64,000 nt of DNA from Tenrec ecaudatus (Eukaryota > Chordata > Mammalia > Afrosoricida > Tenrecidae): positions 121,199,586 through 121,263,585 of the forward strand of contig NC_134537.1 in the NCBI RefSeq assembly GCF_050624435.1, written 5' to 3'. Under the pieces are notes generated by a model. The model worked only from the letters and a program-made list of their open reading frames with translations. It was not told where the DNA came from and did no database searches. The translations under genes were made by a program, and so were the position numbers. Each line of letters opens with the position of its first letter. Position 1 is the stretch's first letter. Of the stretch, positions 1 through 11,740 are shown piece by piece.

Positions 1-740
1 TTGCTGCTTCACACTTTTCATCTACAATTTTCCCTGTGAGGAAAAATCAAAAAAGCTTTCAGGAGGTAACATTTTGATAACTCATTTAAATATTTCAAAG
101 ATTTGATATATTAAATGCTCCTCCACTTAGTTCCTTGTTTGAGTTACTTAAACCTTTTATACTAGTAACACACGGATTTGTTTATGTGTAGTAAGTGCAA
201 ACAGTACTGAAGTATATGGATAAAATTTCAATCTCTTGTTGCCATCCTAATTTCATTTCCCTCCTCAGGGAAATGCACACTGCAGAATGCTTCGTGATAT
301 TTACAATGCTGTCCTGGTATACACATACATGGATGCATAAATAGAGAAAAAGAGTTAGAAAGCAAGATTGAATATGTAGTTTTGGTTATTTTAATCTTTT
401 TGTGATCCGTGAGACTTGTGCTGCCCCTGAACATTTTCAGCCTATCAGGTTTCTTGGGAAGCTACTATCCAAGGTGGACTACCTGCGACTCTGGCAGTGA
501 CCTTGTCCTGTATGACTGCAAGAAACCGAAGAAACTGCCATTTTTGCCACTATAATCCTTTTGAGACATATGTGTCCTACATGAGTGTATCAAAACCCAG
601 ATCACGTTAAGAGTTTTTCTTTGATGTCAGCATGTCTTTCATTATAGAAAAAGATATTGAAAAAAATTCAAAGCAGGAAAGTGCTCACATAAATGGAATC
701 GTTTCATTAAAAATACATCAACAAAGTTATTCTCTAATAA
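1..740. other. Unassigned AT-rich DNA
   Basis: I recognise no gene, RNA or repeat here. Open frames are short and interrupted, with no splice-bounded conserved exon that I could identify. Confidence 0.5.
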
Positions 741-1020
741 TGTTGTTCTTGTAGTTAGGTCCCATCGAGTCAGCTCCAACTCATAGCAGCCCTAAGTACA
801 ACAGAAAGAAACAGTACCTGGCCAGCCTCACAGTTGCTCTTACACTTGAGCCCATTGCTGCAACCTCTGTGTCAATTCATCCTTGCTTAATGTCCATCTA
901 CAGAACTAAGCACAATGTCCTTCTCCAGGGACTGGCCTTTCTTGATAATATGCCCTTGCCTCTAATGAGCATTCTAGTTGTAGATGTTACAAGAGAGATT
1001 GATTGGTTCTTTGGGCAGAA
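741..1020 (-). mobile_element. RTE-type LINE, 3' end (minus)
   Basis: The plus strand begins with the antisense of the afrotherian RTE 3' terminus (GTTAGGTCCCATCGAGTCAG), followed by the usual CTTGAGCCCATTGCTGCA block and the CTTCTCCAGGGACTGG block. The element therefore lies on the minus strand. Only the 3' UTR and the last part of the reverse-transcriptase frame are present. It is the same orientation as the RTE segment from 1640, so both may come from one element interrupted or partly deleted at about 1020-1640. Orientation and family are clear; the joining is inference. Confidence 0.85.
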
Positions 1021-1029
1021 GAAAATGTA

Positions 1030-1600
1030 ATAACTACTGAGAAAATAGTCAATGAAATGTTAAGGGAGAGCTTCACAAACATTATGAAAAAAACATAAAA
1101 TAATTATGCAGAAGGTCCATAGAACTCTAAACCAAATTGACTTTTAAAATCACCTCAATGTACACTATTCAAATGCTCTAATAGTAAAGAGAAGGAAGAA
1201 ATCCTGAGAAGAGCCTGGCAAAAAGAACAGTCACAAGCAATCAGAATAAGCTCAGATGTTTTCCGCCAAAACCACTCAGGTGAGAAGGTAATGGAATGAT
1301 ATACTCAAATTCTGAAAGAGAAATGATGACTAAGACTTCTATACCCAGTAAAATTATTCCTCCAATATTAAGGAGAAATAAAACCATTTACATTAAAAGG
1401 AAAAAACTATAGAAACTTATAAAAACAAAATCACCTTTACAAAAAATGTATATACCAAAAGGAAAATTTATGACAAAAGACAGCAACCCAAAATTATAGA
1501 AAATATTCTTTGAAAGCAATACCCAAAGTGAAATTAAACTAAGTACATTAAAAGTAGGAGTCATAGACAACATTCTGCTTTAAACTAAACATAAAACAAA
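1030..1600 (+). mobile_element. Old L1/HAL1-like ORF1-region fragment
   Basis: Short blocks such as AATGGAATGATATACTCAAA, CTATACCCAGTAAAATTATT and AAGGAGAAATAAAACC, in that order, resemble the sense strand of the C-terminal coding region of old mammalian L1 or HAL1 ORF1. The frame is destroyed by stops. It separates two minus-strand RTE segments. The best match is about 1180-1440 and its edges are uncertain. Confidence 0.5.
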
Positions 1601-1639
1601 TAATTAAGCAAGAGCAGAGGTGACTCAGTAGTTCTTGCT

Positions 1640-3225
1640 CATATGCTACCTCCTGAAATGGTGGAATATCAACCGGTTCTTTTTGGTACATTAATTCCAT
1701 ATATTCTTTCCACCTGCTTTTGATACTTCCTGCATCATTAAATGTTTAGCCTATAGAATCCTTCAAGATTGAAAGTTGAGGCTTAAATTTTACTTGATTT
1801 CTTTCCGTTTCAGAGAAGCTGAGGATGTTCTTCCCTTTTGGCTTACTAATTGTAGGTCCTTGCACATTTCATTCCAATATTTGGCCTCATTTTCTGGAGC
1901 TGCGTGTTGAAGCTTTCTATTCAGTTCTCTTTCTTCCAGATGCTTTAGCTACGCTGTGATTAAGAGCAGGTTTCAGAGTCTTTTCTGACATCTACTTTGA
2001 TCTTTTCTTTCTTTCCTGCCTTTTTAGGGACCTTTTGCTTTCTTCGTAAATTACGGTTTTGATATCCCCCTACAACTCATTATTGTCCTTAGTGCTCATG
2101 TGTCAAATCTGCTATTGAGATGTTCTCAAAATTCAGGTGAGATAGACTCAAGTTCATATCATGGCTTCTGTGAACTTGTTTTAATTTTCTTCAGCTTGAT
2201 CCTGAACTTACACATGAGCGATATATAATTGCTCGTGTAATTGATGCTCTGTTCCAACAGTCAATTCTGGTCTGGATTTAGCTGCTGATATTGAGCTTCT
2301 GCATCATGCCTTCCAATAGATGTAGTAAATTTTATTTCTGTATACTCCATCTGGGTAAGTCCATGTGTTCAGTTGCCTTTAGAGTTTTTGGAAAAAAGTA
2401 TTTGCAATGAACAAGTCATTGGTTTTGCAAAATTCTTTCATGAGATCTCCCCTTCATTTCCATTACCAAGTTCATATTTTCCAAGTACCACTCCTTCCTT
2501 TTTGTTTCCAACTTTTAAATTACAATCATTAGTAAATATTAATGCCTTTTGATTGCATGTTTGATCAATTTCCAACTGAAGTCATTGGTAGAATTTTTCT
2601 AGAATTTTTCATTACTAGATTTAGTGGTTGGTATATGAAGTTGAATAATATTTGTATTGATTGTATTTCCTTAAAGGCATATTATTCCAGCTAGCACTGA
2701 ACTTCATGATGGATTTAGTAAGATTCTTTCTGACAATGAATGGCATGCAATTCCTCTTGATTTTGTTATTCCCGGCGTAGTAGATCATGATTTTCTGATT
2801 CAAAATGGCCAATAGAAGTTCATTTCAGCTCAATAATGCCTTGATCTTCAGGATTTTGATCTTCATATATTCCATGTCATCCTTTATCACTTCCATTTCC
2901 TAAATTCGCACTTCACACATTCCATGTTCCAAGGCTGATCTCCTAACAGTATCTCCAACAACATTCTGCTTTTTCTGGCTTTCAGTAGTTTAAAATGCTT
3001 GGAAACTATACATAAGGTTTGTACCAACTCTTTCCTCAAAAGAGAGGTGTGGAGTCCTTCTTCCTACCAACTTGCACTATGGTGATACCTACATCCTAAC
3101 TGTCAAATCAGGAAGAGCCGTGCCTTACTCAAGTTCACATACAACTTTAAACATCACTGTTGTAGATGGTGGAAAAATCATTCAACGTATATGACCGGAT
3201 TCTTAGCTATAGAACTTCTTCTTTT
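1640..3225 (-). mobile_element. RTE-type LINE, linker, endonuclease region and 5' part
   Basis: This is a minus-strand RTE copy without its reverse-transcriptase core. Antisense blocks at 1642-1760 (ATGCTACCTCCTGAA and following), 1900-2100 and 2300-2580 occur in the same order as in the second RTE at 34330-35140. The stretch around 2460-2560 is the antisense of the endonuclease region, where a family-typical glycine-aspartate-tryptophan-asparagine motif lies. From about 2960 it passes into the 5' UTR-like part. Many stops and indels make it a dead copy. The right end is followed directly by an L1 3' UTR on the same strand. Confidence 0.8.
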
Positions 3226-3240
3226 AATTAGTTAATTTAT

Positions 3241-4234
3241 TTTTAAAAATAATTTTATTGGGGGCTCATACAACTCTTATCACAATCCATACATTCATCC
3301 ATTGTGTCAAGCACATTTGTACATTTATTGCCATCATCATTTTCAAAACATTTTCTTTCTACTTGAGCCCTTGGTATCAGCTCCTCAATTTTTTTCACCT
3401 CCCTTCCATACTCTCCCTCCCTCACGAACCCTTGATAATTTATACATTATTATTTTTCACATCTTACACTGACCAATATCTCCCTTTATCTACTCTTCTG
3501 TTGTCCATTCCCCTGGGAGGGGGTTATATGTAGATCATTGTGATAGATACCCCCTTTCGCCCCACCACCTTCCCTTTACCCTCCTGGTATGAATACTCTC
3601 ATTATTGGTCCTGAGGGGTTTCACTGTCCTGGATTCCCTGTGTTTCCAGCTCTTATCTGTACCCATGCATATCCTCTGGTCTAGCCAAATTTGTAAGGTA
3701 GAATTGAGGTCATGATAGTGTCAGGGGATGGGGAGGAAGCATTAAAGAACTAGAAAGTTGTATGCTTCATTGGTGTTATACTGCTTCCTGACTGGTTCAT
3801 CATCTCCCTGTGATCCTTCTGTAAGGTGAATTGCCTACAGATGGGCTTTGGGTCTCCACTTGGTACTCCCCCTCATTCACAATGGTATGATTTTTTGTTC
3901 TGGGTCTTTGATGCCTGATACCTCATCCAATCAACACCTCATGATCACACAGGCTGCTGTGCTTCATCCATGTGGGCTTTGTTGCTTCTTAGCTAGAGGG
4001 CCGCTTGTTTATCTTCAAGTGTTTAAGACCCCAGAGGCTATATCTTTTGATAGCTGGGCACCATAAGTTTTTGTCACCACATTTGCTTATGCACCCACTT
4101 TGTCTTCAGCGATCTTATCAGGAAGGTGAGCATCATGGAATGTTAGGTCAATAGAACAATGTGTTCTTGTGTTGAGGCAGTACTAGAGTAGAGGCCCGAT
4201 GTCCATCTGCTACCTTAATACTAAGCCTACATAT

Positions 4235-4292
<58 letters not shown>

Positions 4293-5270
4293 GATGTAGA
4301 TAGATCTATTTCCCCATCATCATGTATAAATATATTTACATATGTACATGCCTATATTTAGACCTCATAAATGCCCTTTGCCTCCTAGTTCTTTCCTCTA
4401 TTTCCTTTTTTTTTCCTCTTGTCCCACTATCATGCTCAGCCTTCATTTGGGTTTTAATAATTCCTCTGTTACATTGACCTTGATTAAGCCCTTGCAGGCC
4501 TTCTACATACACCCTCCTCATCATCAATTTTGGATCACTTGATGTTCCCTTGTCTCTGGGTTTGTAATACCCACTTTCTTTCCCCCACCTCCCTCTCCCA
4601 TGTCCCCCAGAACTGTAGGTCCCATAATTTTCTCCCCAAGATTTTTTATACCTCCTATATTATCTAGATAGGTATGCAGAAACAGTAATGTGCATAAAAA
4701 CAAGGCAGAGCAAAACAAAGCAACAACAACAAAACAAAAATACCAATGATAAAAATAAGAAAATCCTATAAATAGTTCAAATCTGTTTGTTGACCTTGAG
4801 AAGTGTTTTCAAGTAGATTCTGATGGGATGCCATGGCCTGGCCCCATAGTCTATTTTTGGTATTCCCTAGGGACGTCATTGCTCTGCTCCTCTTGCTGCT
4901 TTGTTGCACGCCTTTAGTGTTTTTTCTCTGTGTAGGGGACTCAGTTTGGGTACAATTCCCTCACTGTGGCTCCAGTGTTGTCCCCTGTAGTGCTACGGGT
5001 CAGTGAGGGATGTCTTGTCTCATAGCGGGGCCAGCCATATGGTCCTCTCTGGGCATTGGCTGCTCTGAGCAGGAATATCATCCTCAGGGCTTGGTGGGCC
5101 GGGATGTGCCCCACTCTTTCTCCCTCCCCCTTCGTTTGCTCCTGCATGCTCTGATCAGACATGTCCCTCTCCCTGAGCTGTAACTTCAGTGCTGTACTCT
5201 GAAGTGAATTCTTATTGGGGGAGAGGGGCTGTCCACTGAGTTGGGATTGGGTTGGCCCTTCCAATATCTC
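3241..5270 (-). mobile_element. L1 3' UTR, 5'-truncated insertion (minus)
   Basis: Read on the minus strand this ends in the sequence TGAGCCCCCAATAAAATTAT, the poly(A) signal region of a lineage L1 family that is repeated at least seven times in the window. It contains one copy of the ~247-bp internal unit (about 3885-4130), a GATA microsatellite, and the distal 3' UTR to about 5270. The AAAC-rich tract at 4690-4740 is also family-typical. There is no ORF2 sequence, so the insertion is truncated inside the 3' UTR. A perfect TSD is not visible; AACTTCTT occurs near both sides. Confidence 0.85.
4235..4292. repeat. (GATA)n microsatellite
   Basis: About 14 tandem GATA units with no interruption. 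They lie inside the L1 3' UTR at a point where other copies carry ACATAGATCTATTTCCCC, so the array probably expanded from that short seed. Confidence 0.95.
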
Positions 5271-6084
5271 TATTGATAGAACAACTTCTTAAAAAATATG
5301 TATAAGAATTGTGTAAGAAAATGAACATAAATAGGACCTGATTTTTCAAGTATGAATTCTTTGGCTTTTTATTTTGCATCTATTAACCTTCTGAATATTC
5401 ATACAAGCCTTTTTCTGTAATGAAAAATATGATTATTATATTTTACTTGAACACTTTTATAGCCCACCATAATTTATTAGGCTAGTTTGTTGCATATTCA
5501 ATGTATTTGAATATTAGAAATTTCTGGAGTTGTTATTTCTCCAATTTTATTCTTTATTAATTATCAACTGATTCCTATATTACTTATTTGCTATCCTTTA
5601 TTTACCTTTCTTGCTGATTCCTTCTTATTTTACTATGCACATTTATGTTTTTACTAGGAATATATTAGAATAACTAAACTATCAAACAAAAGAGGCTTAG
5701 TTAAGAACAAACATTGGTTTTTTTTCCTTACAACAAGAAAAATTAGGTAATCCAGATAATCCAAATAGGTGTGATTTCATTTAAGTTGGTATTTTAAAAG
5801 AAGAAAAGACAAATATTTCAAAACTTAAGATTTAAAAAAATTAATTACTCAATTCATGATGTCCTTCCCATATTATTTTTCATAGGACAGGCAAAAGATC
5901 TGCCTTCCTTAATTAAGAAATGGGGGAATATAAAAATATCAAGAGTTACAATCCTTAAATCTCACTAATTTTTAAATATCTGTATAAATAATTTCTTAAA
6001 ATAATATGTATGTTTATTTCATATTATATAATTATTTTTGTTTATCCATAGAAATGATATACCATCAGTTTAAGTCAACAACAA
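5271..6084. other. Unassigned AT-rich DNA
   Basis: AT-rich sequence with no recognised repeat, RNA gene or exon. All frames are closed at short distance. Confidence 0.5.
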
Positions 6085-6605
6085 AATCAAATGAAGAATT
6101 ATATCATGTAAATCAGTTGCTACACGAGACCTCTTTAAAATGTAAAAGAGTAAGAATGTCCCTTCAAGGGAAAAGGTGAACCTGACCCAAGCTATGACAT
6201 TTTCAATGACTTAATACCCATGTGAGAGCTGCAACACTACAAAGAATTCATGCATTTACATTATGATGGTAGTGAAAAATATTGATAATACAGTAGACTG
6301 CCAGAATAAGAAATAAATCTATTGTAGAAGTATAGCCAGAATACAACTTAGAAGCAAGAAGGGCAAGATTTTATCACAAATACATGTGACCAGGAGCCAT
6401 CAGTCTCTGGAAAAGCACCTCCCGCTCGGTAAACTAATAGGTCAGTAAAAAATAGGAAGCCCATCAAACAAATGGATTTATACACTGGCTGCAACTGTAG
6501 ATTCCAACAGCACAATTGTGAGGATGCTGCAGGATTAGGCTGTGTTTTATATTGTACATAGAGTTGCTTTGGGTCAGAGCTGATTTAACAGCATCTACCA
6601 TCAAC
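6085..6605 (+). mobile_element. RTE-type LINE, 3' end (plus)
   Basis: Sense-strand RTE blocks occur in order: ACGAGACCTCTTTAAAATGT, GACCCAAGCTATGACATTTT, the AGACTGCCA block near 6297, TCTCTGGAAAAGCACCT near 6411, ACTGGCTGCAACTGTAG and the 3' terminal GTACATAGAGTTGCTTTGGG region. It is 5'-truncated to the C-terminal ~100 codons plus the 3' UTR, and heavily diverged. Confidence 0.8.
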
Positions 6606-8029
6606 ATACTTTATTTAGGTAATTTACCAATTGTGAATTTATATTCTCCTGAAATTTTCTTATCTTGAAAAGGTTAGAACATAAATTATTGAATATAAAT
6701 TGAAATCTTATAGGGAAAATTATAGAGACTAAGGATAAGGGGTTTGTTAATTATAAAAGAATATGACTGAAACTTATTAGACATTAAAATTCAAAGGCAT
6801 AGAAAATACCCTAAAATCAGGAAAAGACATGTAATGATATGTGAAGGCCTGCCAAGTGTCCCATGACATACAAAAAGTGATTAATATTAGAAAAACCAGT
6901 GTGTCAGAATATTCATTAAAATCCTATTATCTTTCATGTAAGATATCTTGTTGAACAACTTGCTTTGAACAAAATTACTTTCAATGAAGTTATGTTCTGT
7001 AAAGTTACAATTGATGAAATTGTTATCTCCAAATATTTTTAATGGTCAAGTCATATCAAGGACAGAACTATGAATCTAGAAGCCATTTTGGACCCATGCT
7101 TAATCAAATAGTCAATTTTCTCTCTCTCACCCACACCCCCCAACCTCCCCACCACTACCACACACACACACCTTTGCTCTCTCTCTCTTCCCTTTTCTCT
7201 TTCTCTACCTCTGACTTCTTTATCTACATTTTATCAGGAATTCATTCCTAATTAGGGTAATACATTTTGGCCAAATAAGAGTGAATAGTGTTATCCTTTT
7301 AAAGGTGATTGTCTTCACAAAATGCCTCCAGAAACATTCTAGTTTGTTAGCTTTTTGAACCTTATCACATCTGACACTTTAAGTTACTCTCCAAATTTTG
7401 GATATTTCCTTCAGTAATATTCAAATTTAAGTTCATTTAGTATCTGCTAATTTATCCCTATAAGATAGGAACTAAAAATTTAAAGTGAATGCTTGAATAA
7501 AACATCTGCTGAGATATAACTTATAGTACTATATTTCAAATGAACAATTCAATTAGGCTATTCCATTGACCACTACTAAAGTTTATGACAGCATACTTTC
7601 ATATACCCTAAGAACACTCCATATCTTATTCATTATGTTTTCCCCTCGAATTCCACAAACTATCTGTTCTATGTTATTATCACTATAGTAGTATAATGGA
7701 GAAAATATTCATATATAATCATTCACAGCTTTTCACCCTTGAATTCTACAATACTAAGATTCTTATTTAAAGATCTTCTCTTAACCTCTCCACTGCTGCC
7801 CCTAAAAGCAGGCTGCCTGTGACACTGAAAACTCTTGTTCTGCTCCTAGTGCGAGGATGGTGATGCAGTATTACATAAAGGATACAGAAAGAACAATAAG
7901 ACAATGTACATGAGAGTTCACTGAGTGAGAGTTAAGGGGAAAAAAAGAAATAAAGGAAGAGGTAGAAACAAGTGAAATGAAAGAGGAAAATATCATGAAG
8001 AAATCATGTGTACTAGAGATATACAGAGA
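6606..8029. other. Unassigned DNA with a pyrimidine-rich tract
   Basis: No gene or named repeat recognised. Positions about 7118-7215 are almost entirely C and T with a short CA run. This low-complexity tract gives a spurious 69-residue frame rich in Ser, Leu, Thr, Pro and His. Confidence 0.5.
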
Positions 8030-8034
8030 GCTTT

Positions 8035-8610
8035 TGTGTTATTCTGGGTAGACCAGAGAAACAAATTCATGGAGACTCATATATGTATAAGAGAGAGTTT
8101 TATATAAAGGGTAATTGTACATTAAGAAAGCATCCCAACCCAGTCTAGTCCAAGCCCATAAGTCCGATAGTAGCCCACATGTCTGACACCAGTCTCTAAA
8201 GTACTCTTCAGACTCATGAAACACATGCAATGATGCTAAATGTAGGACTATCACAGGTCAGTAGGTGGGAAGTCTTTGGATCCAGTGGCATTGTAAGCAT
8301 CTCAGCACTGGCAGAGGTCTCCACATGACTTCTCCAGGACCCAGGGCTGCATCAGGGTAGGTCCATGTGGCTTCTCCTCAGGGATGTCTTGCAGGGAGTC
8401 AGCCTTTTCAGTAGAGAGTCTCCAAGGGAGTGAGTAGAGTGAGAAAAGTGTCTCCCACCTCAAAGGAGGAAAAACAGGAATTCCCAAAATTCTCAGGAGA
8501 AGACTATGCCCATGCAGAGGCCTCATTGGTTATATCTTGATTGACAGGCCAGACTCTACCCCTTCATTCGTTATCCTCTCAAATTGATACCAGATTATGT
8601 AACTATCCCA
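8035..8610 (-). mobile_element. Solo LTR, ERVL-type (minus), 5-bp TSD GCTTT
   Basis: The element starts TGTGTTATTCTGG and ends AACTATCCCA on the plus strand, so it has TG...CA termini with short inverted ends. It is bounded by the 5-bp direct repeat GCTTT at 8030-8034 and 8611-8615. It is the reverse of the LTRs at 35964-36507 and 63445-63920: shared blocks include CATCCCAACCCAGTC, CTCATGAAACACATGCAATG and GCATCTCAGC. A 5-bp duplication fits ERVL/MaLR-type integration. No internal retroviral sequence is present, so it is a solo LTR. Confidence 0.88.
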
Positions 8611-8615
8611 GCTTT

Positions 8616-9299
8616 TAAATGTTATTTTGTGTGTTGGTGGCTTCTATTAGTCAATAACTTTGGAGGAAGAAATTGGATCTAGAATGCACTTTTATAAGTT
8701 TACTGTGAGTGTCAGAGTGCAATGTCTCGAATGGACTTGTTAAGAAATACAAACAAAATGTTTCAAGAGTCAGATTCATATTTCTTTAATGTGGCTCTAT
8801 GAAGATTGGGTCATATGAAGACATAATTTGTATTTAAGTTATACATGGTCATGTAGACAAGAGATGAATAACTTGTCCTAACCACTGTCTCACATGTGAA
8901 ATTAGAATAAAAACCACCCTCCAGCTGATTGATGGTAACTTTCCAATACCTAGAAAATGTCTAACTCTCATGGCATAATTTTTGCTTTACCCCTATAGCC
9001 AGTTAACAATCAGCATCAGCCCCATTACGTTTCATCTAATATTTCTCTCAATACTTCAAGGTATCCATCTCCTTTTCAGCACCCTACATCTCATGTAGGA
9101 TGGAACACAAATCTGTCATCTGAACAATATTGAAATCCTGCAATAAACATGAATGGTTGCATTGCTTATAAAATTGCTTGGTTCTAAAGAGAAAGCCTGA
9201 AATCGTGATCCAGTTAAAAGATTCATAATATCTGCTGGCATATTTTAATTGTAAACACTCCAATAGTTTGGATCCACATTCAATTTTCAAGGAAGTAAT
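8616..9299. other. Unassigned DNA
   Basis: No recognisable gene, RNA or repeat. Frames are short. Confidence 0.5.
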
Positions 9300-9825
9300 A
9301 GTCATGAAATAAAAGGATGCATTACATTGGGAAAGTCTATTGTACATGATCTATTTAAAGTGTTAAAGAACAAGGATGTTTTTACTTTGAGGACTAAGAT
9401 AAAGCCAACACAAAGCACGCTATGCGTGTGAATGTTAGTGCATAAAGCAGACGGAGGAATACATGCATTTGAGTTAGAGAGCTGGTAAAAAATATTGAAA
9501 GTGCCAGGATTGTCATAAGCACAAACAAATCTGTCTAGGAAGAAATTGAACAAAAATGTTCCTTGCAAGCATTCGTCTTGCATCCGTTGAACATGTTACC
9601 AGGAGAGAGAACAAGTTACCGTTGAACATGTTACCAGGATGTCATGCTTGGTAACCTAGAAGCTCGGTGAAAAGGAGGAAGATCATTGATGAGAAGGGAT
9701 GGCACACATGGGTGCAACAATGGGCTATACAATCGTGAGGAAAGACCAGTGTTCCATTCTGTTGTACATAGGTCACCATGAGTCTAAACAGGCTCAACGG
9801 TTTCTAACAACATCAACACTGAAGC
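9300..9825 (+). mobile_element. RTE-type LINE, 3' end with a small internal duplication
   Basis: Sense RTE blocks: GATGCATTACATTGGGAAAG, GTGTTAAAGAACAAGGATGT, AACAAATCTGTCTAGGAAGA, the GGTGCAACAATGGGC block near 9711 and the 3' end TTCTAACAACATC. A 21-bp stretch starting with CCGTTGAACATG is present twice, at about 9585-9605 and 9618-9639, with a GAGAGAACAAGTTA spacer. Protein frames are broken. Confidence 0.85.
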
Positions 9826-10539
9826 TCTCACTGGCAAGGAAAGGGAGAGAGTAAACATGGAAATATATCAGATATTAGGTTCAAATGCTAAGACCGAGGC
9901 AGCATACATTTCAAAAGAACCCCTCCATAACTGATGGCTGTATAAAAATTCATCAGGGCCTGCTGTGTAACCTTACTGTCTCTCGCGTTTCTTGGTATTC
10001 TGCTTATTATATTCCTAAAACACATCCTCATTTTGGTACTTGTTTGAGTTTGTATTTCTTGTCTTATGTACAGTAAAGAATTTCTACTCTTGTGTTTTTC
10101 TTAATTCTACCGATTTTGTTCCTTGCTACACCCTAGACACCTGCAACATCCTCTGATATGTAGTTGATGCAGCCATGTGCCCTTGATCAACTCTTATTGT
10201 CTTACTTTCTCCAGTCTTATTTCTGACAGCTCAAACCATGTGTCCTAAATTAGCATAAAGAATCTGCACCGGCTTTACTCATCAAAAACAAAATCATGTT
10301 TATGATATTCAAGTTAAAGGTAGGAAAAGCAACACTTTTGAAAAAAATGTATATTCTCTATTTTTTAAAATGTCTATGAGCCAAATGACACTTTGTAATT
10401 CTTCATAATACCCTAGTCACTGAAATTTGTAAATGTATATTTTTAAAAGCTTAATTGCTTTATTTGTTCCTTCAGTAGTTCTAATTTGCTATCAGCATGG
10501 ACTACAGAGGTGGAAGGAAAGGAGCAGAGTTTCTTTCTT
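9826..10539. other. Unassigned DNA
   Basis: No recognised element. A 63-residue frame at 9885-10076 has no feature suggesting a real gene. Confidence 0.45.
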
Positions 10540-10800
10540 GAAGATATTTAAAAGACAGTAGACAAACAATTGATACATAAACAAACAGGATCATTTTCAA
10601 AGGAAGTTGCTATGATTCAGTGGTAATTAGATATATAATTTCTGAAAAGTTGGTTGCTTTTGCCAGAGTGATTAGTCAAGGCATGAAAGCAGTCATGTCA
10701 TTTAGTGGAAAATAAATGATAAGAAGTTGAGAGTCATGACATAACTTGAGAGAAGATCATTCCAGGCAGAGTAAAAACTTCATTGAGAATGATGGGGGTC
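10540..10800 (+). repeat. Ancient mammalian LINE 3'-end-like sequence
   Basis: The order of blocks (AGACAGTAGACAAACAATTG, then AGATCATTCCAGGCAGAGTA) resembles the 3' portion of an old pan-mammalian LINE family, where a PuGATCATTCCAGGCAGAG core is usual. Strongly diverged. Family assignment is from memory. The second similar stretch is at 28185-28490. Confidence 0.4.
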
Positions 10801-11362
10801 AGAGCAGAGATCTAAAACTCATCTGTAGACAATGGACCATCCCCTCACAATATTCTTTGGTTCCTTGAGACTTCCTCACCCCCCACTATAATGACCCGAA
10901 TCCTGCCTTTCACTGCGGGCTAGACCAGAGCATGTATACAAGTACAGGTAAGAGACAAGAGTTCAAGACACATGGAATCTAGGAAGAGAAATTGAAGTAG
11001 TGATACCAGGAGGGTAGAGGAAGGTGGGGAGAGGAAGGGAAGAAAGGGGAGCAGATCATAATGATTGACACATAACCACACACTCACACACCAGGGGGAT
11101 GAACAACAGAAACCATGGGGGAAGGAAGACAGCAGTTGGTTTAAGATATGAACATAATAATAATTTATAATTTATCAAGGGGTCACAAGGGTGGGAGAGG
11201 GGAAGGAGGGAAAAAAGAGGAGTTGATACCACAGGCTCAAATAGAAAGTAAATGTCGAGAAAATCATGATGGCAACATATGTACAAATATACTCGATACA
11301 ATTAATGTATGGATTATGATAAGAATTGTAAGAGCTTCCAATAAAATTATCTTTTACAAACA
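10800..11362 (+). mobile_element. L1 3' UTR tail (plus)
   Basis: Sense-strand tail of the same L1 family: CTAGACCAGAGCATGTATAC, the GGAATCTAGGAAG block, the CATAATAATAATTTATAATT block, the purine-rich GGGAGAGGGGAAGGAGG block, and the end GTAAGAGCTTCCAATAAAAT. It lacks a long poly(A) tail and a visible TSD, so it is older than the copy at 11741-12836. Truncated within the 3' UTR. Confidence 0.85.
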
Positions 11363-11727
11363 AACTTCAAAACCTGAGGTAATAGTAAACTCAGCATGTT
11401 CTAGTTATGGAAGCCAACAGATGAAGTAGGAGGTAAGAGCACTCATCATGGAATAACTTTTAGACTGTAATAGGGGATGTTTTTACTCTAACTTCAAAAA
11501 GGAAGTATTTTAATGAGAAGAATGTTGAGCTTTGATTTATGCTTTTAAAGATGAGTGAAGTTGTTTTTGAAATGGTTCAGTGAACCCTATCATACTGCAA
11601 CACAAAATCCATGCCTGATTCCATGAGAGTCTCTAATGGATAGGCAGCTATGTAGGGCAATTATGATAAATTAAGAAGAAACTTTAATTTTGTTATCTTA
11701 AAGCAATATATAACATGTTAGGTTAAA
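11363..11727. other. Unassigned spacer
   Basis: No recognised element between two L1 tails. Confidence 0.45.
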
Positions 11728-11740
11728 AAAAAACTATGAC

